Part shown: positions 17,080-25,395 of the stretch, in pieces
Layout: each line of letters opens with the position of its first letter
Position numbering within the stretch: position 1 is the first letter of the stretch
Assembly: GCA_020631215.1 (NCBI GenBank)
Contig: JAHDHS010000027.1
Location: 1-32,376, forward strand
From: Hellea sp.
GTDB taxonomy: Bacteria; Pseudomonadota; Alphaproteobacteria; Caulobacterales; Maricaulaceae
DNA length: 32,376 nt
Reading direction: 5' to 3'
Made by a program: the position numbers and the translations under genes
The notes under the pieces: model-generated
Databases searched by the model: none
What the model was told of the DNA's origin: nothing
Seen by the model: only the letters and a program-made list of their open reading frames with translations

Positions 17080-17889
17080 ATGAGCACGAACAAAATTTTC
17101 CGCGCTAGCATGATTGCAACAGTGAGTGTTGCGGCCGTGTCAGTAACTTCAATCGCCAATGCCCAAAGCTCTCGTTATGGCAATGTTTATGACTATGAGC
17201 GCGGCCGCAGCTGCGGCTCTGCCTGTACAGTTCCGGCTGCGGCGCCAGTGACAACGACGACCAGTTCACGTTACGGCGCGACGACCACACAGGCTCCGGT
17301 TTATGTTGACTGCACCATGACAAATTCATGTGCCCCGGCTCCGGTCTACACGCAGCCGGCGCCTGTCTATACCCAACCTGCACCTGTCTACACGCAGCCG
17401 GCTCCGGTCTATACACAGCCCGCCCCGACCTATGCTCAGGCCCCGGCGAATTGCCCGGCAGGCACAACAGCACAGCCGGACGGCACATGTATGCAGATGG
17501 GTTATTCTGACAGCTATTCCAGCGGCAGCTATTCAACTGGCACAACGACGTCCTATGGTTCAACAACCATGAGCGCCCCGGCCGATTGTCCGGCAGGCAC
17601 GACGGCCCAGTCTGACGGCACGTGTATGCAGACAGGCTCCAGCTACTCATCCGGATCAAGCTATTCCTCCGGGTACAGCGCATCGACAACCATGTCGGCT
17701 CCGGCGAATTGTCCGGCGGGCACCACAGCACAGCCGGATGGCACATGTATGCAGGGCGGTAGTTCGGTTTACACAGGATCAAGCGTAGAGCTTTACACTG
17801 GGGATGCGTCTTCGACGTCTACATCTTCTTATGGATATACCTCCGACGGGTCTTACGGGCCGTCTGATTACTTGCCAATCCGCAAGTAA
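17080..17889 (+). CDS. Exported repeat protein with CPAGTT...DGTC motifs
   Basis: A 269-residue exported protein. The ATG at 17080 has GGGAGG six bases upstream; an upstream in-frame TTG at 17038 is unlikely. The signal peptide is about residues 1-29 (SIANAQ, cleavage near ANA|Q). Residues 87-121 are five heptads, four of them APVYTQP and the last APTYAQA. Three copies of an 18-19-residue cassette follow, at 121-139, 166-184 and 207-225, each with CPAGTTAQ, P or S, DGTCMQ, so each has two cysteines ten residues apart. Ser/Tyr/Gly linkers separate them. This looks like a small disulphide-stabilised, Tyr-rich extracellular protein; no enzymatic domain is visible. It has its own promoter and terminator and interrupts the conserved rsmB-rpe order. 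Confidence 0.8.
   Translation: MSTNKIFRASMIATVSVAAVSVTSIANAQSSRYGNVYDYERGRSCGSACTVPAAAPVTTTTSSRYGATTTQAPVYVDCTMTNSCAPAPVYTQPAPVYTQPAPVYTQPAPVYTQPAPTYAQAPANCPAGTTAQPDGTCMQMGYSDSYSSGSYSTGTTTSYGSTTMSAPADCPAGTTAQSDGTCMQTGSSYSSGSSYSSGYSASTTMSAPANCPAGTTAQPDGTCMQGGSSVYTGSSVELYTGDASSTSTSSYGYTSDGSYGPSDYLPIRK
17338..17442 (+). repeat. Tandem 21-bp repeat, five units
   Basis: Five in-frame 21-bp units encode APVYTQP four times and then APTYAQA. Synonymous changes between units (for example GTC TAC ACG against GTC TAT ACC) show that they are not all recent copies. Confidence 0.9.
17440..17754 (+). repeat. Three dispersed 57-bp cysteine-cassette repeats
   Basis: Near-identical copies at 17440-17496, 17575-17631 and 17698-17754. 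Each encodes a 19-residue unit with two cysteines, CPAGTT and DGTC. Spacers of 78 and 66 bases encode Ser/Tyr/Gly-rich linkers. Confidence 0.9.
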
Positions 17890-17909
17890 GTCTTGAAAAA
17901 CTTAAATCA

Positions 17910-17938
17910 AAACCCGCTTTACTCAAGCGGGTTTTTTT
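17910..17938 (+). terminator. Intrinsic terminator of the repeat-protein gene
   Basis: A 10-bp perfect stem (17910-17919 with 17925-17934) around a 5-nt loop, running into seven T residues. It starts 20 bases after the stop codon and separates this gene from rpe. Confidence 0.9.
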
Positions 17939-18018
17939 ATGCGCTCTGTCAGGAAGCCGGGCAATCGGTTCGGCGCTCTAAGCTTGCGAGTCCCGCTGGA
18001 CGCTGATACGTAGTCACT

Positions 18019-18696
18019 ATGTCAAAATCTGTCCTTATATCTCCCTCCATTCTATCAGCCGATTTTGCTGCGCTGGGTCAGGCTGTGCGGGATATAGATG
18101 AAGCTGGCGCAGATATGATTCATATTGATGTGATGGATAATCATTACGTCCCGAACCTCACCATTGGCCCGGCTGTGGTCAAAGCGCTTAGGCCACATTC
18201 CAAAAAGCCGTTTGATGTTCATTTAATGGTTTCGCCTGTCGATGCGCTCATTCCGATGTTTCTGGATGCAGGCGCGGATTATATCACAGTTCATCCCGAT
18301 GCCGGGCCGCATCTACACCGCACACTGCAATCCATTCGGGCAGGGGGCGCGAAAGCCGGAATCGTCCTCAATCCGGGCGCGCCGGTGGAGCAAGTCGACC
18401 CTGTGCTCGATTTATGTGATCAGATCATGATTATGAGTGTGAATCCCGGCTTTGGCGGCCAGAGCTTTATCCGAAGCCAACTGGATAAAATCCGGGCTGT
18501 GCGGCAACGGATTAACGCCAGCGGCCGGGATATTCTGTTGCAGGTCGATGGTGGCGTTAATCCTGTGACGGCTCCGGACTGCATCGCGGCGGGCGCGACC
18601 TCGCTTGTGGCTGGAAGCGCCGTATTTAAAGGCGCTGGCACCTATGCGGAAAATATTGCGGCTTTGCGGGGGACACCCGCGTCACAAGTCGCTTAA
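18019..18696 (+). CDS. rpe: Ribulose-phosphate 3-epimerase
   Basis: Cytoplasmic TIM-barrel enzyme that interconverts ribulose 5-phosphate and xylulose 5-phosphate in the pentose phosphate pathway. The 225-residue protein has ISPSILSADF at 7-16, HIDVMDNHYVPNLTIGP at 35-51 with metal ligands His35 and Asp37, DVHLMV at 66-71 (His68), NPGFGGQSFI at 142-151, and DGGV with the acid Asp177. It ends with AGATSLVAGSAVF. Length is normal. No strong Shine-Dalgarno precedes the ATG. The next gene, for the heparinase-like protein, begins 24 bases after the stop, so rpe, the heparinase-like gene and the dehydratase gene probably form one operon that may run on into purH. Confidence 0.96.
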   Translation: MSKSVLISPSILSADFAALGQAVRDIDEAGADMIHIDVMDNHYVPNLTIGPAVVKALRPHSKKPFDVHLMVSPVDALIPMFLDAGADYITVHPDAGPHLHRTLQSIRAGGAKAGIVLNPGAPVEQVDPVLDLCDQIMIMSVNPGFGGQSFIRSQLDKIRAVRQRINASGRDILLQVDGGVNPVTAPDCIAAGATSLVAGSAVFKGAGTYAENIAALRGTPASQVA

Positions 18697-18720
18697 GCGG
18701 ATCATACGGACGCGGCCTTC

Positions 18721-20457
18721 ATGTCCAGACGGATATCATTTGTCAGCCCATATCTGACAGTCCTCAGACAGACCTGCCTTCGCGGTTGGCGCGGTTTGAT
18801 GGGGCCAATTTTCCGTATGAGCCTGGGTCGCAGCCGCGTCAAAGCTTTCAATAATGAGATGCTTAAACTCAAGCTTGGCCTGCCAGCCATTCAAACGAAA
18901 TATATTGGCGGCCAGTTTGATTATGCGGGCCAATACCTCAATGTCGGTCTCCAGGGCGATCCCTGGACAATTGCCGTGCCGTCAACACGGTTTGCAAGCT
19001 GGCTTCACGGGTTTTCATGGCTGGAAGATTTAGTTGGCAGCAAGGGACAAGCGGGGCATGTCAGAGCCCGCGGCCTCGTCGATAGTTGGATCATGACATA
19101 TGGGCAGTGGAATGACTTTGCCTGGAGTCCGGATATTTTATCGGAACGTTTATTTTACTGGCTGGCCTATTGGGCCCCGTCCCTGTCAGTCGATAATGCC
19201 AGCCCGTTATCAGACAAAAGGCGCTCCGCCGTGCTGCGGCAGCTTAAGGCCTTACGTAAATTATATGGCCGGGTCTCTCATGGCATTCCTAAATTACGGG
19301 CGGCGGCGGCCTATGCTCTTGCGGGGGCCAGACTCCCGGATGGCGGTCAAGTCTATCTGGCGCGGGGGCTTGATTGGCTGGATGATGAGATTGAAGCGCA
19401 GATTCTACCGGATGGAGGTCACATTTCCCGCAGCCCGGGCCAAACGGCTGAAGCGCTGAAAATACTTCTGATGCTGGATCAAATATTAAGCCAGCGCGGT
19501 GTCGAAGGGTCGCGAATATTGTCGCGCGCGATTGACCGCCTAGCTCCGGCTGTTGCATTTTTTCAGCACAGTGATGGCGGGCTTGCGGTTTTTCACGGCG
19601 GGGGTGAGCGCGATACTCACTTCATCAAAAAACTACTGGCCGCTGCGCCGGGCAATGCGAGCCCTTTTAGCTACTGCCCGCACACGGGATATCAAAGACT
19701 GCAACAGGCCGAAACGATATTATTGCTGGATACGGGTTCAGCACCGGCCCGGCCTTATGATCTTGATACGCATATGGCACCGCTGGCGATGGAGATATCG
19801 ACCAAAGCCGGGCGTTTGATTTCCTCTTGCGGATGGTCAGATGAACAGCCAGTAGCCTGGCGCCGTCCCGTTCGGTCTGCGGCGGCGCATAATACGTTGA
19901 TCTTGAATGAACAGTCCCCGGGGCGGCTTTTGGCCGACGGGTGGAAATCGAGGTCGTTGGGTGAGGTCGTGGAGCGTGAAGCAGGGCCGGTGAAAGCCGT
20001 CAGAAAAGAGCAGGCAGCGGGTATTTGGCTACAGGCCCATCATGATGGCTACCGCGATGAGTTTGGCCTGCAGCATAACCGGCGTCTTTACATGTCCAAG
20101 GAAGGTGATGATATTCGCGGGGAAGACAGTCTCTCAATTCCGCTCGGCGCGCCGCCTGTTCGCCGCGACGAAATACCGTTTCATATCCGCTTTCACGTTC
20201 ACCCGGATGTCAGGGTCAGCCTTTCGCAAGACCAAAGCAGCGCAATCCTGATACAGGGCGGCAAGGCGGGCTGGCGTTTGCGAACGGATGCCGGGCCTTT
20301 GACCATCGAAGACTCGGTCTATCTGGCGCGCGGACATAAACCAGTGAAAACCAAACAGATTGTGATCTCCGGCATGGCCTACGCTGACAGTGACGGGGAG
20401 AGCCGGACAAATCGCGTGCGCTGGTCCTTGCGCGAACTAAAGAGCCGGCAAAAATGA
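18721..20457 (+). CDS. Heparinase II/III-like protein
   Basis: A 578-residue protein of the heparinase II/III-like family. The N-terminal half is a helical toroid-like region with many Trp residues (WTIAVPSTRFASWLHGF near 80-98, then YGQWNDFAWSPDILSERLFYW near 124-145). The C-terminal half has the beta-sheet domain marks: DGGLAVFHGGGERD near 285-298, TGYQRL near 321-326, SAAAHNTLIL near 387-396 and GDDIRGEDSL near 462-471. Family members are polysaccharide lyases, or proteins of similar shape with untested activity. The version next to purH in alphaproteobacteria has no known substrate to my knowledge. No signal peptide is obvious, which is unusual for a secreted lyase and hints at a cytoplasmic or membrane-associated role. 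It overlaps the next gene by four bases (ATGA). Confidence 0.85.
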   Translation: MSRRISFVSPYLTVLRQTCLRGWRGLMGPIFRMSLGRSRVKAFNNEMLKLKLGLPAIQTKYIGGQFDYAGQYLNVGLQGDPWTIAVPSTRFASWLHGFSWLEDLVGSKGQAGHVRARGLVDSWIMTYGQWNDFAWSPDILSERLFYWLAYWAPSLSVDNASPLSDKRRSAVLRQLKALRKLYGRVSHGIPKLRAAAAYALAGARLPDGGQVYLARGLDWLDDEIEAQILPDGGHISRSPGQTAEALKILLMLDQILSQRGVEGSRILSRAIDRLAPAVAFFQHSDGGLAVFHGGGERDTHFIKKLLAAAPGNASPFSYCPHTGYQRLQQAETILLLDTGSAPARPYDLDTHMAPLAMEISTKAGRLISSCGWSDEQPVAWRRPVRSAAAHNTLILNEQSPGRLLADGWKSRSLGEVVEREAGPVKAVRKEQAAGIWLQAHHDGYRDEFGLQHNRRLYMSKEGDDIRGEDSLSIPLGAPPVRRDEIPFHIRFHVHPDVRVSLSQDQSSAILIQGGKAGWRLRTDAGPLTIEDSVYLARGHKPVKTKQIVISGMAYADSDGESRTNRVRWSLRELKSRQK

Positions 20458-22472
20458 GCGGGATTACGGCTAAATGGCGCCAAGTAATTCGGCGACTATT
20501 TTTGACTGGTCTGGACGCGCTTATGGCTGGCCTGGCCATGTTGGCCGCCGTCAGATGGCGCTATGATTATTTAAACAAGCCCATTGAGGTCAATATCGAT
20601 GACAAGGCGGCATTGGTTGCTGCGGCCTCGACTTTACTGGTTTGGGTTGCCATGCGGCAGGACAAAGCGATTTGGCGTTTCACATCATTATCCGACTTTC
20701 GGCGGCTGCTATTGGGCGTGGTGTCTGTGTCCCTGCTTGTGCCGCTTTTATTGTTCTTATTTTTTGACCGGGGGATACATTATCCAAGATCGGCCCCCTT
20801 CACGGGCGGCGCTTTATTCTTTGCATTAATTATCATCAGCCGCTTGATTACCATGATTGTGCAAAATGGCGATATCCGTGCGCTGTTCAGGGCACCTGCG
20901 AAAACCGGACAAAAGGCTCTGTTGGTCGGCCCCGCGCCGGATCTTTATAATTATCTACGAGACCGCTCCCGCCGCAGCGCAGGGATTGGATTTAACCCGG
21001 TGGGCCTGATTGAAACCTCAGGCGGCTATCAGGGCCGCACCATCCGCTCTGTGCCGGTGCTCGGCGGCATTGAGGATTTGGTCAATATCTACCCGAAGAT
21101 CACCAGCCGAACCGAAGAGGCCTTGCAGCTGATCTCGGTCAATAGTTCTCCGGATCGGCAGCAAACGGCCAAGCTGGTCAAGGCGGCATCAAAGATCGGT
21201 GCGCCACTGGCCCGCAACACAACAGAGATGGGCGGTAAAATCAGCCCGTTCGAGGCCGCAGACTTAATCGGCCGCGAAATGCGATCGCTCGATTTGGCAC
21301 CTGTCGAGCGATTGATCAAAGGCCGCCGCGTTTTGATCACAGGGGCAGGCGGCTCTATCGGCTCAGAGCTAAGTGAACAAATCGCCGCGCTGTCTCCCAA
21401 GAGACTGAGCCTGGTAGATCAAAATGAGTTTAACCTCTTTCAGCTGGAATATGCCATTCGTCCCTATATTCCGGATGGACGCGGCAAGGTCTGGCAGAGC
21501 TTTCTGGCGGATGTCACAGACGCCGCCCGTATGAACGAAATATTTGAGGCGGAACGGCCTGACATTGTACTCCATGCCGCAGCCATGAAACATGTCCCGC
21601 TCGGGGAGGAAAATCCGCTGGAGACTCTGCGGACAAATGTTGTGGGCACCAAAACCATATTAGATGCCTGTCAGGCCCACGGCACAGGACATTTTATTTT
21701 GATCTCGACAGACAAAGCTGTCCGCCCGGCCAATATTATGGGCGCAAGCAAACGGATTGTCGAAATGCTGACGCTGAGTTTTCAATCCCTTGCGCCGGAT
21801 ATGCAAGCCGCCGCTGTGCGCTTTGGAAATGTGCTGGCCTCGCGCGGCTCGGTCGTCAATTTATTCGAAGAGCAAATCATGGCGGGCGGGCCTGTGACGG
21901 TCACGCACCCAGAGGTGAATCGCTATTTCATGATGGTCGAAGAGGCCGCGGCTTTGGTTTTGCAGGCGGCCGCAATTGGGTCCCGGAAACCTAAAAACAA
22001 AAAGACAGGCAGGGCGAATATTTTTGTTCTGGAAATGGGGGAGCCCGTGAATATCCGTTCACTCGCCAGACAATTAATTCGCCTGCGCGGAAAGATACCG
22101 GATACCGATATCAAAATCGAATATACAGGTCTTCGCCCCGGCGAGAAGCTCTCCGAGGTGCTGAGCTATGCCAATGAAAAATTATCGGCCACACCCATTA
22201 AAGGCATTTTGAAATTGGACAGCCGGATCGAAGATCCGGCCTCTATCTTAAGGCGCGTGGATAAGCTGATCTCTGCCATCAATAAACGCGATCACTGCGC
22301 GGTGACAGATGCGATGAAAGCGCTTCTGCCCGATTATGATCCCAATGGGAGCCTGGCCAATGGAAAAGCCTCCTCACTCAACGGAAAGTCCAAAGCAAAG
22401 ACAACGAAAACAAAGAAACCAAAGCCCCCGGGAAAAACGGCTTCGGGCCTAGCCACACCTCCCAAGCCGTGA
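20454..22472 (+). CDS. WbpM/CapD-type nucleotide-sugar 4,6-dehydratase, membrane-bound
   Basis: A 672-residue polysaccharide-biosynthesis protein. Four hydrophobic segments lie near 17-33, 52-67, 86-104 and 118-137. A first Rossmann-like domain follows around 153-285 (KALLVGP), then the SDR catalytic domain with TGAGGSIG at 296-303, HAAAMKHVP at 374-382 and STDKA at 418-422. Met429-x3-Lys433 takes the place of the usual Tyr-x3-Lys, as in WbpM/PglF/FlaA1. The enzyme class removes water from UDP-GlcNAc (C4/C6) to start synthesis of rare sugars for glycans. The last 45 residues are a Lys/Pro-rich tail (KAKTTKTKKPKPPGK) not needed for catalysis. It is translationally coupled to the heparinase-like gene. 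purH starts 51 bases after its stop. Confidence 0.92.
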   Translation: MSGITAKWRQVIRRLFLTGLDALMAGLAMLAAVRWRYDYLNKPIEVNIDDKAALVAAASTLLVWVAMRQDKAIWRFTSLSDFRRLLLGVVSVSLLVPLLLFLFFDRGIHYPRSAPFTGGALFFALIIISRLITMIVQNGDIRALFRAPAKTGQKALLVGPAPDLYNYLRDRSRRSAGIGFNPVGLIETSGGYQGRTIRSVPVLGGIEDLVNIYPKITSRTEEALQLISVNSSPDRQQTAKLVKAASKIGAPLARNTTEMGGKISPFEAADLIGREMRSLDLAPVERLIKGRRVLITGAGGSIGSELSEQIAALSPKRLSLVDQNEFNLFQLEYAIRPYIPDGRGKVWQSFLADVTDAARMNEIFEAERPDIVLHAAAMKHVPLGEENPLETLRTNVVGTKTILDACQAHGTGHFILISTDKAVRPANIMGASKRIVEMLTLSFQSLAPDMQAAAVRFGNVLASRGSVVNLFEEQIMAGGPVTVTHPEVNRYFMMVEEAAALVLQAAAIGSRKPKNKKTGRANIFVLEMGEPVNIRSLARQLIRLRGKIPDTDIKIEYTGLRPGEKLSEVLSYANEKLSATPIKGILKLDSRIEDPASILRRVDKLISAINKRDHCAVTDAMKALLPDYDPNGSLANGKASSLNGKSKAKTTKTKKPKPPGKTASGLATPPKP

Positions 22473-22523
22473 TAGGCCGCCGCCGAATATCAGACTCATA
22501 TAAATTTGAATGGATTCGCCAAA

Positions 22524-24155
22524 ATGCCAGCGCCCAACCCTGACCTTCCGCCCTTTGATCCGTCCCGCCTGACGCCCGTCAAACGCGCTTTGATTTCTGT
22601 CTCTGACAAATCCCGCCTGATTGATCAGGCCAAGGCCCTGCATGAGCGCGGCGTGAAGCTTGTTTCGACCGGCGGCACGCATAAGGCCATTATGGCGGCG
22701 GGCATTCCGGTCAAAGACGTTGCGGAGCTGACCAAATTTCCGGAAATGATGGATGGCCGCGTCAAGACATTGCACCCCATGGTGCATGGCGGCTTGCTCG
22801 GCGACCGCGATCTCGCCAGCCACAAAGATGCCATGCATGATCATGGCATCCTGTCTATCGATCTGTTGATTGTGAATCTCTACCCGTTCGAGAACGCAGT
22901 CGCGGGCGGCGGCTCTTATGAAATGTGCGTGGAAAATATCGATATTGGCGGGCCGGCCATGATCCGCGCGGCGGCTAAAAATCACGCCCATGTCGCGGTC
23001 TGCACCGATGCCGAAGATGTTGATGCCGTGCTGGCAGACATGGACGCACATGACGGACAGACAAGCGGGGCCTTACGGCAAAAGCTGGCCGCGAAAACCT
23101 ATGCGCGCTCTGCCGCCTATGATGCGGCGATCGCGAATTACTTCGCGGGCATCGTTGGTGGCACGCCCGCCTATCGGGCGCAGGGCGGCCCTCTGAAACA
23201 GGCACTCCGCTATGGCGAGAACCCGCATCAGAGCGCGGCTTTTTACAGCGATGGCTCATTACGTTTTGGTGTGGCGACCGCCGAACAGCTCCAAGGCAAG
23301 GCACTGTCATATAATAATATCAATGACACGGACGCCGCCTATGAACTCGTCGCCGAATTTGGTGATGTGCGCGCGGGCGATAAACCGGCGGTCGCCATCA
23401 TCAAACATGCCAATCCCTGCGGCGTGGCTGTAGCGGATGATTTTATCACCGCCTATCAAAACGCGCTGGCCTGTGATCCGGTTTCGGCTTTTGGCGGGAT
23501 CGTCGCGCTCAACGGAAATCTGGATGCGGCCACGGCGAAAGAGATCGTCAAAGTCTTCACCGAAGTCGTCATTGCGCCCTCCGCCGATGAAGACGCCATT
23601 GCCGTCTTTGACAAAAAGAAAAATCTGCGCCTGCTGATTGCAGGCGGCCTGCCGGATGTGCGCGCGCCCTCCATGACGCAGCGCAATGTGGCGGGCGGCA
23701 TTCTGGTGCAAGACCGCGATAATGGCTATGTCGCGGATGAGGATTTAAAGGTCGTCACGAAACGCAAACCGACTGACGTGGAAATGGCCGATCTGCGCAT
23801 GGCTTGGAAAGTGGCCAAACATGTCAAATCCAACGCCATCATCTATGTTAAAGACGGGGCGACGGCCGGCATTGGCGCGGGCCAGATGAGCCGGATTGAC
23901 AGCGCCCGCATCGCCGCCCGCAAGGCAGAGGATGCGCAAAAAGCGGCAGGCTGGGATGAACCACGCTCAAAAGGCTGCGTCGTCGCCTCCGATGCGTTCT
24001 TCCCTTTTGCGGATGGCATGCTCGCCGCCGCCAAAGCCGGGGCCACGGCCATCATCCAACCGGGCGGGAGCATTCGGGATGATGAAGTGATCGCCGCCGC
24101 CGATGAAAAAGGCCTCGCCATGGTGTTCACAGGCATGCGGCACTTTAGGCACTGA
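22524..24155 (+). CDS. purH: Bifunctional AICAR transformylase / IMP cyclohydrolase
   Basis: The last two steps of purine synthesis: formyl transfer from 10-formyl-THF to AICAR, then ring closure to IMP. The 543-residue protein has the MGS-like cyclohydrolase domain first ([40 protein letters not shown]). The transformylase domain follows ([33 protein letters not shown], and [11 protein letters not shown] near the C-terminus). An in-frame TTG at 22506 gives a six-residue extension, but the ATG at 22524 is preferred. It is a class-typical neighbour of the heparinase-like gene; here the dehydratase gene lies between them. Its stop is one base from the stop of the opposing AT-rich gene, which marks the edge of the inserted region. 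Confidence 0.96.
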   Translation: MPAPNPDLPPFDPSRLTPVKRALISVSDKSRLIDQAKALHERGVKLVSTGGTHKAIMAAGIPVKDVAELTKFPEMMDGRVKTLHPMVHGGLLGDRDLASHKDAMHDHGILSIDLLIVNLYPFENAVAGGGSYEMCVENIDIGGPAMIRAAAKNHAHVAVCTDAEDVDAVLADMDAHDGQTSGALRQKLAAKTYARSAAYDAAIANYFAGIVGGTPAYRAQGGPLKQALRYGENPHQSAAFYSDGSLRFGVATAEQLQGKALSYNNINDTDAAYELVAEFGDVRAGDKPAVAIIKHANPCGVAVADDFITAYQNALACDPVSAFGGIVALNGNLDAATAKEIVKVFTEVVIAPSADEDAIAVFDKKKNLRLLIAGGLPDVRAPSMTQRNVAGGILVQDRDNGYVADEDLKVVTKRKPTDVEMADLRMAWKVAKHVKSNAIIYVKDGATAGIGAGQMSRIDSARIAARKAEDAQKAAGWDEPRSKGCVVASDAFFPFADGMLAAAKAGATAIIQPGGSIRDDEVIAAADEKGLAMVFTGMRHFRH

Positions 24156-24156
24156 G

Positions 24157-24771
24157 TTACAATAAGTCCTGACTTTGAAGCCATTCCAAGCTGTAAGTTC
24201 CATGACCTGATATTGTTATTTCTTCTACTGGATCGCCTTCATTCCAGACCACGTCAATCATTTGACTTAAAAATATTGTTTTTTGCTCTAATAAATTTTT
24301 GCTATGCAGGTTCATGAAGGCATGTAAGCGCTGGATAGAGTCATAAGGTATCGATCTTGGATAAAGTAGACTTGCATAATACCATATTTCTTTTTCTTGT
24401 TTCCGGTTTTTTGTCAAAGAGTCCCAAACGGGGTCAATCTGAAACGATCCAATCTCGACTGAATTATAGAATAAAGTAAAGTCAGCACCAAAGTTTGGAC
24501 CGTCAATATAGCCAGATAAATGTACTTCTGATTTAGAATTTAGTTCAATAACCCATGGGTGAAAATATTCATCTTTATTGAACCATTTGATTACACGATC
24601 AACGAAGCCCTTATATATCCATTTTGCATCTTGAAACTCCTGCCAATTTGCGAAGGTTTCATCAAATTCTATTTTTTTATGAGTCGGCACATAAAGAGGA
24701 GACTTTAGCAACTTACTACGAAGTTTCTTTGAATCTCGAAAATCATAAGCATGCCATTTTTTTACTGTCAT
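24157..24771 (-). CDS. Unknown protein, third gene of a higBA cassette
   Basis: A 204-residue protein without signal peptide or membrane segment. I do not recognise a family. It is rich in aromatic residues ([45 protein letters not shown]). A predicted beta-rich middle section ([22 protein letters not shown], written here as [13 protein letters not shown] then ADFTLFYNS) suggests an alpha/beta domain. Its start is four bases after the higA stop, so it is read with higBA. Its base composition is clearly AT-rich, unlike purH beside it. It could be a third partner of the toxin-antitoxin module (for example a folding or inhibitory factor) or an unrelated cargo gene. It does not look like the SecB-type chaperone of known three-gene systems. 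It ends one base from the purH stop. Confidence 0.6.
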   Translation of the reverse strand: MTVKKWHAYDFRDSKKLRSKLLKSPLYVPTHKKIEFDETFANWQEFQDAKWIYKGFVDRVIKWFNKDEYFHPWVIELNSKSEVHLSGYIDGPNFGADFTLFYNSVEIGSFQIDPVWDSLTKNRKQEKEIWYYASLLYPRSIPYDSIQRLHAFMNLHSKNLLEQKTIFLSQMIDVVWNEGDPVEEITISGHGTYSLEWLQSQDLL

Positions 24772-24775
24772 TTAA

Positions 24776-25069
24776 TCACCCAAATCTCTCAACCACTTTT
24801 TCCAATTCCGGCAGGCGATCCCGCTTCGCCACGCGCAATTCATAATCCTTTTGCAGGTTCAGCCAGAAGCCTGCGCTCATATTGAAGAAGAGCCCGAAGC
24901 GTAACGACATATCGGCGGTGATCGCCCGTTTTCCGTCGATGATTTTTTTGATGGCGGCGCGGTCGACTCCGATGGCACGGGCGAATGTACCCGGTTTGAT
25001 ATTCAAATCGTCCAGAAAATCTTCTTTCAGCATGATCCCTGGATGCTCAATTTCAATCATGTCTGTCAT
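24776..25069 (-). CDS. higA: HigA-type antitoxin
   Basis: A 97-residue antitoxin and autorepressor of the HigA/VapI family. It opens with IEHPGIMLKEDFLDDLNI (residues 7-24), the family's hallmark start. An XRE-type helix-turn-helix follows around 27-48 (FARAIGVDRAAIKKIIDGKR) and the end contains FWLNLQKDYELRVA (69-82). It normally neutralises HigB and represses the operon promoter. It begins nine bases after the higB stop, the usual toxin-first order of hig modules, and is followed by the unknown 204-residue gene after four bases. Confidence 0.9.
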   Translation of the reverse strand: MTDMIEIEHPGIMLKEDFLDDLNIKPGTFARAIGVDRAAIKKIIDGKRAITADMSLRFGLFFNMSAGFWLNLQKDYELRVAKRDRLPELEKVVERFG

Positions 25070-25078
25070 ATTGTGCTC

Positions 25079-25360
25079 CTAGTGATAATCGATGAGTTGA
25101 ACATCATCTGCTCCGCCATCTGACCATATAAAAATTATACGCCATTGTGTGTTCACCCAGACGGCATAATAGTCCTTCAAATCACCTTTCTTTTTCTCCA
25201 GCTTGTTTGATGGCGGAATGCGCAAATCATCGATTTTTTCCGCCGCATCAATATAACGAAGCCGCCGCAAAGCTTGTTTTTGTAAATCCAGACTCAATCT
25301 TCTAACGGTGCGCGCATGGAAAATGTCCTCAGTTCGCTTATCGCCAAAAGACCGGATCAT
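25079..25360 (-). CDS. higB: HigB-type toxin (RelE/ParE superfamily)
   Basis: A 93-residue RelE-superfamily toxin, a ribosome-dependent mRNA endonuclease in characterised members. It starts MIRSFGDKRTEDIFHA, then has LQKQALRRLRYIDAAEKIDDLRIPPSNKLE around 26-56 (read in two parts: LQKQALRRLRYIDAAE and KIDDLRIPPSNKLE). It ends with WRIIFIWSDG and VQLIDYH, all typical of HigB. Length is normal and the C-terminal Tyr-His pair of the family is present, so the gene looks intact. It is the first gene of the cassette. No Shine-Dalgarno precedes the ATG, and the probable promoter lies only a few bases upstream, so translation may be nearly leaderless. Confidence 0.9.
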   Translation of the reverse strand: MIRSFGDKRTEDIFHARTVRRLSLDLQKQALRRLRYIDAAEKIDDLRIPPSNKLEKKKGDLKDYYAVWVNTQWRIIFIWSDGGADDVQLIDYH

Positions 25361-25364
25361 GTGT

Positions 25365-25395
25365 GTTGCTTATAAGGCAACATTCCTTTTGTCAA
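25365..25395 (-). promoter_or_regulatory. Putative higBA promoter and overlapping operator
   Basis: On the minus strand TTGACA (25395-25390) is followed after 15 bases by TATAAG (25374-25369). An inverted repeat with arms GTTGC (25365-25369 and its mirror at 25377-25381) covers the -10 box, the expected layout for HigA autorepression. The TTGACA overlaps the stop codon of the upstream ABA4-like gene. Confidence 0.5.

Noticed and set aside
17338-17442. CRISPR array
   Set aside because: The 21-bp units are contiguous, in frame and without spacers, so this is a coding heptad repeat.
17105-17782. A 225-codon minus-strand frame opposite the repeat protein
   Set aside because: Its repeats only mirror those of the real gene, which has a promoter, ribosome binding site, signal peptide and terminator.
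22449-23051. A 200-codon minus-strand frame opposite the purH start
   Set aside because: It is an antisense shadow of the high-GC purH coding sequence.
24157-24771. SecB-like chaperone of a toxin-antitoxin-chaperone system
   Set aside because: Position fits, but the aromatic-rich sequence does not show a SecB-like pattern.
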